A DNA stretch of 64,000 nt, from assembly GCA_031963005.1 (NCBI GenBank), contig JASSUL010000010.1:17902-81901 (forward strand). The letters are read 5' to 3'. How positions within the stretch are numbered: position 1 is the stretch's first letter; each line of letters starts with the position of its first letter. Of this stretch, positions 56,001 through 64,000 are shown in pieces. Both the position numbers and the translations under genes were made by a program. This DNA is from JASSUD01 sp031963005 (GTDB lineage: Bacteria > Pseudomonadota > Gammaproteobacteria > Burkholderiales > Burkholderiaceae). Under the pieces are notes generated by a model. The model saw nothing but the letters and a program-made list of their open reading frames with translations, was not told the DNA's origin and made no database searches.

Positions 56001-59000
56001 TCACCATTACCATTGAGGTATTACCGAATTTGTTGGAACCTGGGCAAGAAGCTGCTACAGCACAAATAACACGTATAGATTTATACGATCAATTCGTGCG
56101 GCAGTGGTTTGCACGTGCTAAACAAAAGTTAGAAGCTAAACAACTAGCAAAGGACGAAAAAGCGGCCTTTGAAGATTTGATTCATGATGACTTTGTTCAG
56201 TGCGGTATTCAATTCGCCAAAGACTTAGCTGCGGCCATGTATATTCATAATGCTGGTAACCCCGTCCTAGAATACAGTCGTTTTAAAGATGCTTCCTGGA
56301 AACAGGTATTTTTTGGCCCAGGTGAAGACCAAAAGTTGCTTCGCCAGGCATGGCCTTTACATCGTATTAGAAATCAATACCAATTTATTCATAAGTCGCT
56401 CCTCGAATATTTTATGGCAAGGGCAGTATTTGAACCAGGCACAAGTGCACAGCTCATTGAGGAAGAGGAAAGTTCAGCGTTCCAGTCGCTAGCTGAAGCT
56501 GCTGATAATAGTACTAATTTACGCTTAAGACGCTTAAGCTTTGAAAGCGAGATTGCCAAAGAAGAGATCTCTGCTAATACTGAAAACACTTCCTTGCTAT
56601 TTAAGAAAAATTTTGCAAGCCATCCCAGCGTTATTCATTTTCTAGCTGAACGTGCGCGAAAAGAGCCGGTATTTAAAGCCCAGTTATTTGATTTCATTAA
56701 ATACTCCAAGGATGAAACACAGGGTAAAGATTTTCGCAAAGCCGCCGCAAATGCGATCACCATTTTGATTAGAGCAGGTGTGCAATTTAATGGCGAGAAT
56801 TTAGAGGGCATTCAGGTGCCAGGAGCAGATTTAAGCTATGGATCATTCGATCACGCACAGTTGCAAAAAACGGATTTAAGGAATGTTAATTTCCAAAATG
56901 CCTGGTTACAGGCAGCAGATTTAAACGGCGCTAAGATGGAAGGCGTGCAATTTGGAGAATGGCCAGGGTTGCAACAAGAAGATATGGTAACGGTTTGCAC
57001 GCATTCGCCCGACAGAAAAACCTTCGCAGTCGGTCTTGCAAACGGCAATATCAGCTTGTATGACGCTTCGACCTGGAAAAAGCGCCGTAGCTTAAACGGC
57101 CATACTGATTGGGTAAATAGCATAGTGTATTCGCCCAATGGCGAGCAAATTGCCTCTGCGAGTCGCGACAAGACGATACGGCAGTGGAAGGCGCAAACCG
57201 GTCAGCCTACCCACATCTTAAGTGACCATACTAATGATGTTACTAGCGTGGTATATGCGCCCAATGGCGAGCAAATTGCCTCTGCGAGTCGCGACAAGAC
57301 AATACGGGTATGGAATGCACAAACCGGTACCCTCGAGCTAATTTTACTAGGCCATACTAACGATGTTACTAGCGTGATGTATTCGCCCAATAGCCAACAA
57401 ATTGTCTCTGCGAGTCGCGACAAGACGATACGACTGTGGGACACCCAAACTGGGGAATCCGGGCCCATCTTAGGGCGTCATACTATCGCTAGCGAGATTA
57501 CTAGTGTGGCGTATTCCCCCGACGCCCAAAAAATTGCCTCTGCGAGTCGCGACAACACGATACGGTTGTGGGATGTGCAAACCGGTGCCATCGAGCTTAC
57601 CTTGGAAGGCCATACTAGCGAGATTACTAGCGTGGCGTATTCGCCAAACGCCCAACACATTGCCTCGGCTAGTCGCGACAACACGATACGGGTATGGGAT
57701 GTGCAAACCGGAGTACTCGTGCGCATCTTGGAAGGCCATACTAGCGATGTTACTAGCGTGGCGTATTCCCCCGACGCCCAACACATTGCCTCTGCGAGTC
57801 GAGACAAGACGATACGGTTGTGGGATGTGCAAACCGGGGAACACATGCATACCTTAGAGGGCCATACTAGCGATGTTACTAGCGTAGTATATTCCCCCAA
57901 CGCCCGACAAATTGCCTCGGCTAGCAGCGACAAGACGATACGGGTATGGGATGTGCAAACCGGAGTACCCGTGCGCACCTTAGAAGGCCATACTAGCGAT
58001 GTTACTAGCGTGGCGTATTCCCCCGACGCCCAGCAAATTGCCTCGGCTAGTCGCGATAACACGATACGGGTATGGGATGTGCAAACCGGTGCCATCGAGC
58101 TCACCTTGGAAGGCCATACTAGCGAGATTACTAGCGTGGTGTATTCCCCCGACGCCCAACACATTGCCTCGGCTAGTCGCGACAACATGATACAGGTGTG
58201 GGATGCGCAAACTGGGGAACTCATGCATACCTTAGAAGGCCATACTAGCGATGTTACTAGCGTGGTGTATTCCCCCGACGCCCAACAAATTGTCTCGGCT
58301 AGTAGCGACAAGACAATACGGGTGTGGGACGCGCGTAGCGGGAAATTCGAGCATATCTTAGGGAATCATGCTAGGGAGGTAACTAGCGCGTTGTATTCTC
58401 CCACCGCCCAACAAATTGTCTCTACTAGTAACGACCATACGATACGGATGTGGGATGCGCAAACAGGTGCCCTCATACACATATTACGAGCCCATATTAG
58501 TGATGTTACTAACGCAGTGTATTCGCCCAATGGCGAGCAAATTGCCTCTGCGAGTCGAGACAAGACGATACGGTTGTGGGATGTGCAAACCGGGGAACTC
58601 ATGCATACCTTAGAGGGCCATACTAGCGATGTTACTAGCGTAGTGTATTCCCCCGACGCCCAACAAATTGCCTCTGCGAGTCGCGACAATACGATACGGT
58701 TATGGAATGCGAGAACAGGTGAACCCACCAACACCTTAAGCGGACATACTGACGGGGTTATGGGCGTCGCGTATTTTCTAGACGGCAAGCAGCTCGTCTC
58801 TGGCAGCAGGGACAAAACGGTCCGCGTGTGGTCTTTGTCAGCCCCCGGTACTGCGCTACGCATTTTGTCAGGGCATGACGATGGGGTTATGAGCGTCTCA
58901 GTATCGCCGGATGGTCAGCATGTGGTTTCCGGTAGTAGGGACAATACAGTGCGGCTGTGGGACATGCAAACTGGTGTGCTCGCCCATATCTTAAGCAGCC

Positions 59001-60190
59001 ATACTGGCTATGTTACTCGCGTGGTGTATTCGCCCAACGGGCAGCAACTCGCCTCCAGCAGCGAGGATATGACAGTACTGGTGTGGGACGCGCAAATCGG
59101 TCAGCTCATCCACCCCTTAAAGGGCCATACTGCCCAGGTTACTCACGTGGTGTATTCGCCCAGTGGCAAGCAAATCACCTCTGCTAGTGGCGACCGGACG
59201 ATACGGCTGTGGGACGCGCAAAGCGGTCAGCTCACCCATACCTTAGAGCGCCATACTAGCGATATTACCAGCATAGTGTATTCGCCCAGAGGCGGGCAAA
59301 TTGCCTCGGCTAGTGGCGATCGAACGATACGGTTCTGGGACGCGCAAAGCGGTCAGCTCACCCACACCTTAAAGGGCCATACTAGCGATATTACTAGCGT
59401 AGTGTATTCGCCCAGAGGCGGGCAAATTGCCTCGGCTAGTGGCGATCGAACGATACGGCTATGGGACGCGAATACCGGTACCCTCAAGCGCACCCTACAA
59501 GGCCATACTAGCGATGTTACTAGCGTGGTGTATTCGCCCAGCGGCAAGCAGCTTGCTTCCGGCAGTGATGACCAGACGGTACGGCTGTGGGACGCGCAAA
59601 GCGGTCTGCTCATCCACACCTTAGCGGGCCATACTAGCGATATTACTAGCGTAGTGTATTCGCTAAGCGGTGAGCAGCTTGCTTCCGGCAGTGATGACCA
59701 GACGGTACGGCTGTGGGATGCGCAAACGGGGCAGTGTCTGGCGGTGATTCGAGGTTTTAGTGGGAGGGTTAATAGTGTCGTCTGGAAAACAACCTCCGAC
59801 GGCAACTATTTGGTGACCGGCAGTCAAGACAAATCAGTCCGTGTGTGGCAGGTAATAGCGAATGATGGTCAGTGTCGAGTAGTCTTGCGTTGGAGCTCGT
59901 CGCAAGAGGCGCTTACGGCGGTGAATACGGTTATCCAGGACGTGCAAGGCTTAAGTCCGGTGAATCAACGACTTTTAGAGCAGCGCGGGGCTGTGGGTAA
60001 GCCGATTCCGCCTTTAAACTTCGACCAGACGAGTAAGCAGCTAATCGGAGTGACCGCTGCGGTATCTAAATTCAAACAGCTGTCAAAACGCAGGACGTTA
60101 GATACCCTCCCTGCAACACAACCCGCTGTACAGTCGGTAAGTCCAGTGTCATCGGCAAACGAGCAGTCCTTACTCTCTCACCTTGCCTGA
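53030..60190 (+). CDS. Giant NACHT NTPase with TPR-like start, pentapeptide repeats and about 22 WD40 repeats (2386 aa)
   Basis: Residues 20-120 are TPR-like (LANSYLKLAREHYGKRKFTV). A polar repeat-like helical part (about 215-290) and an armadillo/HEAT-like region to about 700 follow. The NACHT domain has P-loop GEAGVGKST near 798-806, Walker B LVFILDGYDEI near 874-884 and sensor IISCRTEYL. A helical NACHT-associated region ends with QYQFIHKSLLEYFMA. Pentapeptide-type repeats lie at about 1254-1307, and 22 WD40 repeats at about 1350-2275 of 42 residues each, enough for three seven-bladed propellers. The C-terminal cap VQGLSPVNQRLLEQRGA matches the protein at 33. The ATG has AGGA eight bases upstream. 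The plan resembles fungal HET-E/HNWD NLRs and bacterial bNACHT defence proteins. Function unknown. Confidence 0.9.
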   Translation: MLGSILSSPRSTLSSEQTLDLANSYLKLAREHYGKRKFTVALPLYEQAAIALEKLDPEHRKLSLSYWTGKFRKASYEPRTQEDQTFKTLLAEVYIERGETFQALGHYTKAQASYKNAHKYGHPEAVNKLDQLKSLLPAKGFHLFGQGSTHSSRVYLLSSTAAVSTPFPPEQAISDNLTVFFINNPTVEEPQLLGWPENNKFKNTQELIAFFKQHETAANGLSQHKEAQEKLTQHEEAIDGLKQPNLSQEKRRALKAQVLSQEKKQTLEKLLLSPEQHQALTTHELSKNQQGTLLLLARGVLNEFAKKGDKTCHDICEVVTLAAISDLKLQRSLIGQFIKAIYEDPLLDEELLNGLAQVIRHLKPGELNANDGVQILKILHNKQEDLHDNTTDDGFALLQALTALLDAMADAEIKGLSRDQLHSPLYKTLQTLSESEDVRFAFQASYACQALLHVPDDEKLWQSVFRRTLAVGGGVMALATVVRTCDPQKLFEMFEHFSQAFEGLDKVLSTANEIYNQGQALYQKGANIVDNVRTIREGLSFNFKRPWYTALRYTDFLIQSQQFMALEAFALQMPVETRKYPHFVTGLSQQLEQVVRTTADLSVRQSALAFLADLYHNDERWGRLAKPMIIRGLARALQVAQAAEPAIQEAADACLRRLAQGLTPYKQTLDQQYLEKLRSVREEVREPLLFESDTAEAFPTALLQKVEQERSLQNIDTEFELLNKKLAELTQGWGRDNPAALSEALASLKDSYLKETFDLYIPLQGKKQGSRAEDAFGLEKGVLDFLNSRQESVLLIHGEAGVGKSTFGRQLAQKLWEKSIGDEGTQSNPKKIIPLLIPLAAMTSPANNLIQAYLKQQGFSTQAIQKLKQEENQTLVFILDGYDEIAGIQNLYISNELDKWPAKVIISCRTEYLASLGKDYQSRFLPKGDEKESLKAFREIALLPFADEQIREYINKYIQQKNPDGWSDKDYWQLIERIPNLKDLVRNPFLLTITIEVLPNLLEPGQEAATAQITRIDLYDQFVRQWFARAKQKLEAKQLAKDEKAAFEDLIHDDFVQCGIQFAKDLAAAMYIHNAGNPVLEYSRFKDASWKQVFFGPGEDQKLLRQAWPLHRIRNQYQFIHKSLLEYFMARAVFEPGTSAQLIEEEESSAFQSLAEAADNSTNLRLRRLSFESEIAKEEISANTENTSLLFKKNFASHPSVIHFLAERARKEPVFKAQLFDFIKYSKDETQGKDFRKAAANAITILIRAGVQFNGENLEGIQVPGADLSYGSFDHAQLQKTDLRNVNFQNAWLQAADLNGAKMEGVQFGEWPGLQQEDMVTVCTHSPDRKTFAVGLANGNISLYDASTWKKRRSLNGHTDWVNSIVYSPNGEQIASASRDKTIRQWKAQTGQPTHILSDHTNDVTSVVYAPNGEQIASASRDKTIRVWNAQTGTLELILLGHTNDVTSVMYSPNSQQIVSASRDKTIRLWDTQTGESGPILGRHTIASEITSVAYSPDAQKIASASRDNTIRLWDVQTGAIELTLEGHTSEITSVAYSPNAQHIASASRDNTIRVWDVQTGVLVRILEGHTSDVTSVAYSPDAQHIASASRDKTIRLWDVQTGEHMHTLEGHTSDVTSVVYSPNARQIASASSDKTIRVWDVQTGVPVRTLEGHTSDVTSVAYSPDAQQIASASRDNTIRVWDVQTGAIELTLEGHTSEITSVVYSPDAQHIASASRDNMIQVWDAQTGELMHTLEGHTSDVTSVVYSPDAQQIVSASSDKTIRVWDARSGKFEHILGNHAREVTSALYSPTAQQIVSTSNDHTIRMWDAQTGALIHILRAHISDVTNAVYSPNGEQIASASRDKTIRLWDVQTGELMHTLEGHTSDVTSVVYSPDAQQIASASRDNTIRLWNARTGEPTNTLSGHTDGVMGVAYFLDGKQLVSGSRDKTVRVWSLSAPGTALRILSGHDDGVMSVSVSPDGQHVVSGSRDNTVRLWDMQTGVLAHILSSHTGYVTRVVYSPNGQQLASSSEDMTVLVWDAQIGQLIHPLKGHTAQVTHVVYSPSGKQITSASGDRTIRLWDAQSGQLTHTLERHTSDITSIVYSPRGGQIASASGDRTIRFWDAQSGQLTHTLKGHTSDITSVVYSPRGGQIASASGDRTIRLWDANTGTLKRTLQGHTSDVTSVVYSPSGKQLASGSDDQTVRLWDAQSGLLIHTLAGHTSDITSVVYSLSGEQLASGSDDQTVRLWDAQTGQCLAVIRGFSGRVNSVVWKTTSDGNYLVTGSQDKSVRVWQVIANDGQCRVVLRWSSSQEALTAVNTVIQDVQGLSPVNQRLLEQRGAVGKPIPPLNFDQTSKQLIGVTAAVSKFKQLSKRRTLDTLPATQPAVQSVSPVSSANEQSLLSHLA
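57085..59850 (+). repeat. Array of near-identical WD40-coding repeats (126 bp period)
   Basis: Successive units share long identical stretches at DNA level (ggccatactagcgatgttac, gtattcccccgacgcccaac, gcctcggctagtcgcgacaa). Units 5-13 are the most alike. Most differences cluster in the three or four codons between QTG and TLEGH and in the SD[VI]TSV strand. This pattern indicates recent expansion or gene conversion. Confidence 0.85.
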
Positions 60191-60304
60191 GGCCATCATC
60201 GCTGACTGACAATGTCGATTATTTACTCTTCTCTGCAACCTTGAAAAATCGAGCGCTGATTTGCAACCCTCTGAAGTTAACTAGAGGGTTGCGCGTTCGC
60301 CTTG

Positions 60305-60620
60305 AGTCACATTTCAAAAACAAATTTCTCCCTGTTGAATCGCACAGAACTCGTCTGTTTTAGTTTGCTCCTACAACACATACTAATTACCTCTTCAAAC
60401 CTCTCTCTATTGCCCGCAGCACAAACCCTTTCCATTATTGGCTTGTGCCATGATTAGAATTAAATTATTTTGAGATATTTTTTGAGAGATGAAAGAAAAA
60501 TAAGGAAAAAACTCGTTTATTTTTGGATTATGTCAGGCTGGAATCATCATCGCAAACCCTCGTTCTGCCATGGGTTTGCGCCTATAAAAAAATCTGCATC
60601 CAAAGGTTATATGTCTGACT
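60305..60620 (+). repeat. Intergenic repeat family, copy C
   Basis: Aligns with copy A from cgcacagaactcgtc through aattacctcttcaaacct to ttggcttgtgccatga and on to aactcgtttatttttggatt. It has the first hairpin, cgcaaaccc/gggtttgcg (60551-60579), and a decayed second one (tctgcatccaaaggttat). Confidence 0.7.
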
Positions 60621-60836
60621 ATATATATTGCTTCTACTATCAATATCTCTTTTTCTATTTGGCTTTTTTTGCTTGAAGACGCGGCTGCCATGCTGGCGAA
60701 GCTCCTGAACCGATTATCGCATCTACAAGGCGTTCTATTTTCCAAATTCACAAGTCCATTATTGAAGATAATGTCTGTATCTTCAATTGTCTATTTTTTA
60801 AAATAGCATTTGAGTTTTATTGTGAAATTAAAAAAT

Positions 60837-60872
60837 AAATCCCAAACTATCCAAAGAGATAGTTTGGGATTT
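60837..60872. terminator. 15-bp-arm hairpin
   Basis: aaatcccaaactatc and gatagtttgggattt are perfect complements with a six-base loop and A/T flanks. It lies 650 bases after the giant gene, so what it terminates is unclear; it may belong to an unrecognised transcript in 60.2-60.8 kb. Confidence 0.6.
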
Positions 60873-61518
60873 AATGATGTTTTGTCTATGACATAGTAGC
60901 TTAGCGATAAACAATACTTATATAAAGTTGCCGAGATTGCGCATTACTTTATTTCACTTTTATTTATCAATGGATTACTTTAGTTTATCCATTTTGTGTG
61001 CGATATCGCTTCCCTGCAAAGGGGAGAGGAACCTCGATTGTCAGAATATAGTTGCCATTAAAATAGAATTATCTTGCAAGAATTTCAGAGTCACACGCAA
61101 TGATCTATATGCATTATTAGATTTGTCTGAATATCTAGTTGGTTTTGCATGCACTCGATGGTTGAGTGCTGTATGCGTCTATATAAGCTAGGCTGTTTTT
61201 AGAGGCATCGCCTCTTCTCATATCCAATCTTTAATGGTTGGGTTTCTGCTTTTTTCTAATAGGAACTCCATGCTTTAGAGCAGCTTGGCGGTATGGAAGG
61301 TGTTCTATGCTTGCTTTGTACTGGCTTAAGAATTGGAGCATAGCTATCGAACGCTTTAATCAGTGGATATGTTTTGGCTTAACGCTTAATTATTTGGACT
61401 TACTTTCTCTTAAATATTTATAGCTTTTTTGCCGCGAACATGGCTCATATTGTTAAATGCTCTGACATAGAGCCGCATTTAAATAAGTTTTCTAATTTTA
61501 AACAGAGTATTAATAATT
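60873..61518. other. Upstream region of the haemagglutinin-like gene
   Basis: AT-rich. Short frames at 60928 and 61238 show no family features and no ribosome binding sites. The promoter of the following gene must lie near its right end. Confidence 0.4.
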
Positions 61519-64000
61519 ATGATCAAAGTAGTTAATGCGATATCAGCTCAACAAATTCCAAAAGCTGACACTTCATCCAATGAGCAGAGACAAATCGAAG
61601 TTAATGCTAATACAGAGACGCATTCCTCTACTGTTGATCTTACCCCTCCCAATTCAGTAGGCATTTCGTGCAACTCTTATCAAGAGTTCGATGTGCCTTC
61701 TTCAGGCGTAATCCTAGAAAATGGCCCTGCGGTGCGGATGGTCTTAAATAAAGTCATAGGCTATAAGCCATCCAAGTTTGATGGCATCGTAAAAGTCGCG
61801 GGGCAACTCGCTCAACTCGTATTTTCTAATGCTTATGGCATTCATTTATGGGGATGCAATTTCCTCAATATCAGCCGTATTATATTTACGACGGGTGAGC
61901 CGATTATAGGTGGTGATGGCAATCTCGAAGCATTTCGCGTGAGCAAAGGCCATATTAAGATCAAAAATGCCACCAAGCTCAAGCAGTTTGATCAAATTGA
62001 CCTCATCGCCTATTCCATTAAAATAAATGGCGAATTGCAGGCCAATAAAATCAACATTAGCACTGGCAAGCATCAAATCAATTACACGAATTTAGGCGTG
62101 CCGATGATTGCCGCTCCACAAAGGCAATCAGAGACGAGTATCGAGGTTGAGCAAAATGATCAGGTAGATGCAGGTCGTCTGGAATTCGCTAAAAAAGCTC
62201 AGATACATGCTCATGAGCACCTAAAAATTAAAGCGTCCATCTTAGAAAATTCAAGCCGTCAAATTCAATCAAGCGGTGATTTAACACTTGAAGTAGATCG
62301 CTTAGATAATGCCGGCACACTGCGTGCTCAGCGCGATATTTCGCTGGAAGCGAAAACCCTGGAGAATCAATCAAATGCCCTGATCGACGGGCAAATTCTG
62401 ACTCTGAACGCCCAAGAACAGCTCAAAAATCAAGGTGTGATCCAAGGCAGCACCGTAGCCATCAGTACGCAGGGTTTGATCAATGATGGCACAGAAAATA
62501 CAGAAGAACATCAAGCTGGAAAGATCATCGCGGAGCATCAACTTATCATTCAAGCGCAGACATTGCACAACCAAGAACAGGGGGTAGTGTATAGCGATGG
62601 CGAGTTAACTATAGGAGACATTCCTGATACTCCGTACAAAGTGGACGGAGCAATGCAGGAGCTCGTTAATTCGAACTCTTCTACGATAGAGTCAAGAAAG
62701 AAACTATCGATTCAGGCGGGTTATTTAGATAATGAAGATGGGCAAATTAAGGCCGGCTCAGCACTTATTTTAAGGAGTCAGGCAGTTACCAATCGGCAGG
62801 GATGCATAGAAGCGAAGGGCGATCAAAGCGTATTGGATGTTCGAGCCAAGACGATTGATAATATTTCTGGCTGGTTGCTTAATGCGGGTACAGGAAAGAC
62901 CCAGATTATTGCTCAGGAAGCGCTAGGCAATTCTAATCCTGAGGCAATCGAAGGAGCCGGGATAATCTTTGGTAAAGGCCTAGTGACTATTCAGTCCCCT
63001 GAACTGTTAAATGACGCAGGTGGAGCCATTATTTCGGATCAGATACTCAAAATAAAAGCTCCTCTATTTGCTCATAGGCGAAGTACCTTATCGGCAAGCC
63101 AAAGACTTGAGATTAATACGGATCAATTAACCAGTGCCGGAGGATTGATAGCAGTTGGTGATGACGAGAAACTTAAGACAGAGACCTCGCCGAGCGTAAA
63201 AGACCTCCCCCCTTATATTTCTCACGTAGGCGTGCTTAAAGTGCGTGCCAAAAAAGTGATCAACACTTGGTATAAAGGTGAAAAAGTACAAAACACCCTG
63301 ATCCGCGTACAAGGCAGAATCACCATAAAAGCGCAGGCTATCTACAATACGTATAAAACCCAGATTTTAGGGCAACACGTCACCCTAAGCGCAGTAAAGC
63401 TTTTCTCTAACTCGAATAGTGCCATTTCTGCACATGATGCATTCACGCTCATGACTGAGCATTTTGTAAATACTCAAGGAGGGAGTTTACAAAGCAAAGG
63501 AGAAATTCTGCTCAAGGTGAAAGAGCTAGAAAATCGAGAGCGTGCTTTGATTGATGGCAGATTCTTGACGTTACTCTTACAGAATCAGTTCAAAAATAGC
63601 GGAGTGATTCAAGGCAGCACAATTACTATCAATGCACGGAGTCTGATTAATGATGGTGGGATTTCTGCAAGTGATGCATTCACACTCACGGCTGAGCATC
63701 TTGTAAATACTCATGGAGCGACTTTACAAAGCAATGGAGATATTCTGCTTGAAGTGAAAGAGCAGGAGAGTCGAGCGCGTGCTTTGATTGCTCGCAGATT
63801 CTTGACATTCCCCCTACAGAATCAGTTCAAAAATAGCGGAGTGATTCAAGGCAGCACAATTACTATCAATGCACGGAATCTGATTAATGATGGTGGGATT
63901 TTTGCAAGTAATGCATTCACACTCACGGCTGAGCATCTTGTAAATACTCATGGAGCGACTTTACAAAGCAATGGAGATATTCTGCTTGAAGTGAAAGAGC
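61519..64000 (+). CDS. Filamentous haemagglutinin/TPS-domain protein, runs off the window (at least 827 aa)
   Basis: Open from ATG 61519 to the window end without a stop. Residues 55-200 resemble a TPS (two-partner secretion) domain (SYQEFDVPSSGVILENG, NAYGIHLWGCNFLNISRIIF, TTGEPIIGGDGNLEAFRVSK, IAYSIKINGELQANKINIST). From about 220 haemagglutinin-type repeats follow (LDNAGTLRAQRDISLEAKTL; LENQSNALIDGQILTLNAQE). The last 580 bases are three 237-bp tandem repeats. Normal TpsA proteins begin with a long signal peptide; this one starts MIKVVNAISAQQIPKADTSS with none, so it may be internal or secreted another way. A partner TpsB would be expected downstream, outside the window. Confidence 0.8.
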   Translation, partial: MIKVVNAISAQQIPKADTSSNEQRQIEVNANTETHSSTVDLTPPNSVGISCNSYQEFDVPSSGVILENGPAVRMVLNKVIGYKPSKFDGIVKVAGQLAQLVFSNAYGIHLWGCNFLNISRIIFTTGEPIIGGDGNLEAFRVSKGHIKIKNATKLKQFDQIDLIAYSIKINGELQANKINISTGKHQINYTNLGVPMIAAPQRQSETSIEVEQNDQVDAGRLEFAKKAQIHAHEHLKIKASILENSSRQIQSSGDLTLEVDRLDNAGTLRAQRDISLEAKTLENQSNALIDGQILTLNAQEQLKNQGVIQGSTVAISTQGLINDGTENTEEHQAGKIIAEHQLIIQAQTLHNQEQGVVYSDGELTIGDIPDTPYKVDGAMQELVNSNSSTIESRKKLSIQAGYLDNEDGQIKAGSALILRSQAVTNRQGCIEAKGDQSVLDVRAKTIDNISGWLLNAGTGKTQIIAQEALGNSNPEAIEGAGIIFGKGLVTIQSPELLNDAGGAIISDQILKIKAPLFAHRRSTLSASQRLEINTDQLTSAGGLIAVGDDEKLKTETSPSVKDLPPYISHVGVLKVRAKKVINTWYKGEKVQNTLIRVQGRITIKAQAIYNTYKTQILGQHVTLSAVKLFSNSNSAISAHDAFTLMTEHFVNTQGGSLQSKGEILLKVKELENRERALIDGRFLTLLLQNQFKNSGVIQGSTITINARSLINDGGISASDAFTLTAEHLVNTHGATLQSNGDILLEVKEQESRARALIARRFLTFPLQNQFKNSGVIQGSTITINARNLINDGGIFASNAFTLTAEHLVNTHGATLQSNGDILLEVKE
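63421..64000 (+). repeat. 237-bp in-frame tandem repeats
   Basis: Copies start at about 63421, 63658 and 63895 (the third is cut by the window end). Key shared strings are caatgcacgg, gcattcacactcacggctga and ttacaaagcaatggagatat. Each encodes 79 residues of haemagglutinin-type repeat. Copies 2 and 3 are nearly identical. Confidence 0.85.

Noticed and set aside
57202..58863. Long minus-strand open frames (up to 277 codons) with regular internal repeats
   Set aside because: They are the antisense of the WD40 repeats; their repeats have the same 126-base period and no independent features or start signals.
57085..59850. Regular repeats that could suggest a CRISPR array
   Set aside because: The 126-bp units are in frame and encode WD40 motifs; there are no unique spacers of uniform length and no cas genes.

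Overview
The window looks like the chromosome of a Burkholderiaceae-type betaproteobacterium living inside a eukaryotic host, most like the endofungal Mycoavidus / Glomeribacter group. Two things support this. First, the core gene order tRNA-Val, thrS, infC, rpmI, rplT, pheS, pheT, ihfA and tRNA-Pro, plus the ftsK/trxB/Smr pairing, is the usual Burkholderiales arrangement. Second, the space between core blocks is filled with eukaryote-like repeat proteins (NACHT-WD40, F-box, LRR, ankyrin), decayed toxin-antitoxin modules and insertion-sequence fragments. The assignment rests on recognised protein motifs and remembered gene order, not on a database search.

Layout. 0-4.4 kb: a NACHT/pentapeptide/WD40 protein and a decayed brnTA module. 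4.4-14.9 kb: housekeeping genes (ftsK, trxB, Smr-domain protein, metZ, sodC, pepN, rpmG, rpmB) and tRNA-Pro(GGG). 15.5-19.3 kb: two paralogous membrane proteins with F-box-like N-termini, placed between tRNA-Pro and ihfA. 19.4-29.9 kb: the ihfA-pheTS-rplT-rpmI-infC-thrS-tRNA-Val block on the minus strand, interrupted between ihfA and pheT by a vapBC module and a higBA module whose toxin has a stop at codon 2, and carrying two adjacent MITE-like elements. 30-38 kb: an F-box-like/ankyrin protein with an internal duplication, a coiled-coil protein, a protein with four exact-period 78-residue repeats, and transposase and recombinase remnants. 38.3-43.3 kb: pseudogenes (EamA transporter, an aminotransferase-amidinotransferase chimera, an anti-sigma factor, IS3 and ISNCY pieces) around an intact SDR oxidoreductase and an exported YVTN propeller.

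43.4-47.8 kb is a GC-rich block of three intact genes (cNMP/CBS/DUF294 protein, DEDDh exonuclease, BCCT transporter) with a Pseudomonas-style intergenic palindrome, so probably recently acquired. 48-61 kb holds an F-box/LRR protein and a giant 2386-residue NACHT protein with about 22 near-identical WD40 repeats, flanked by copies of an intergenic repeat that contains two hairpins with compensating changes. The right edge (61.5 kb onward) is a truncated filamentous-haemagglutinin-like protein with 237-bp tandem repeats.

The core genes serve translation, redox balance, sulfur assimilation and chromosome segregation. The accessory genes look like a host-interaction or self/non-self recognition repertoire: three loci encode F-box-like proteins that could address host ubiquitin ligases, and two NACHT-WD40 proteins resemble fungal NLR architecture. 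All four nonsense mutations I could pin down in the decaying genes are G:C to A:T transitions.
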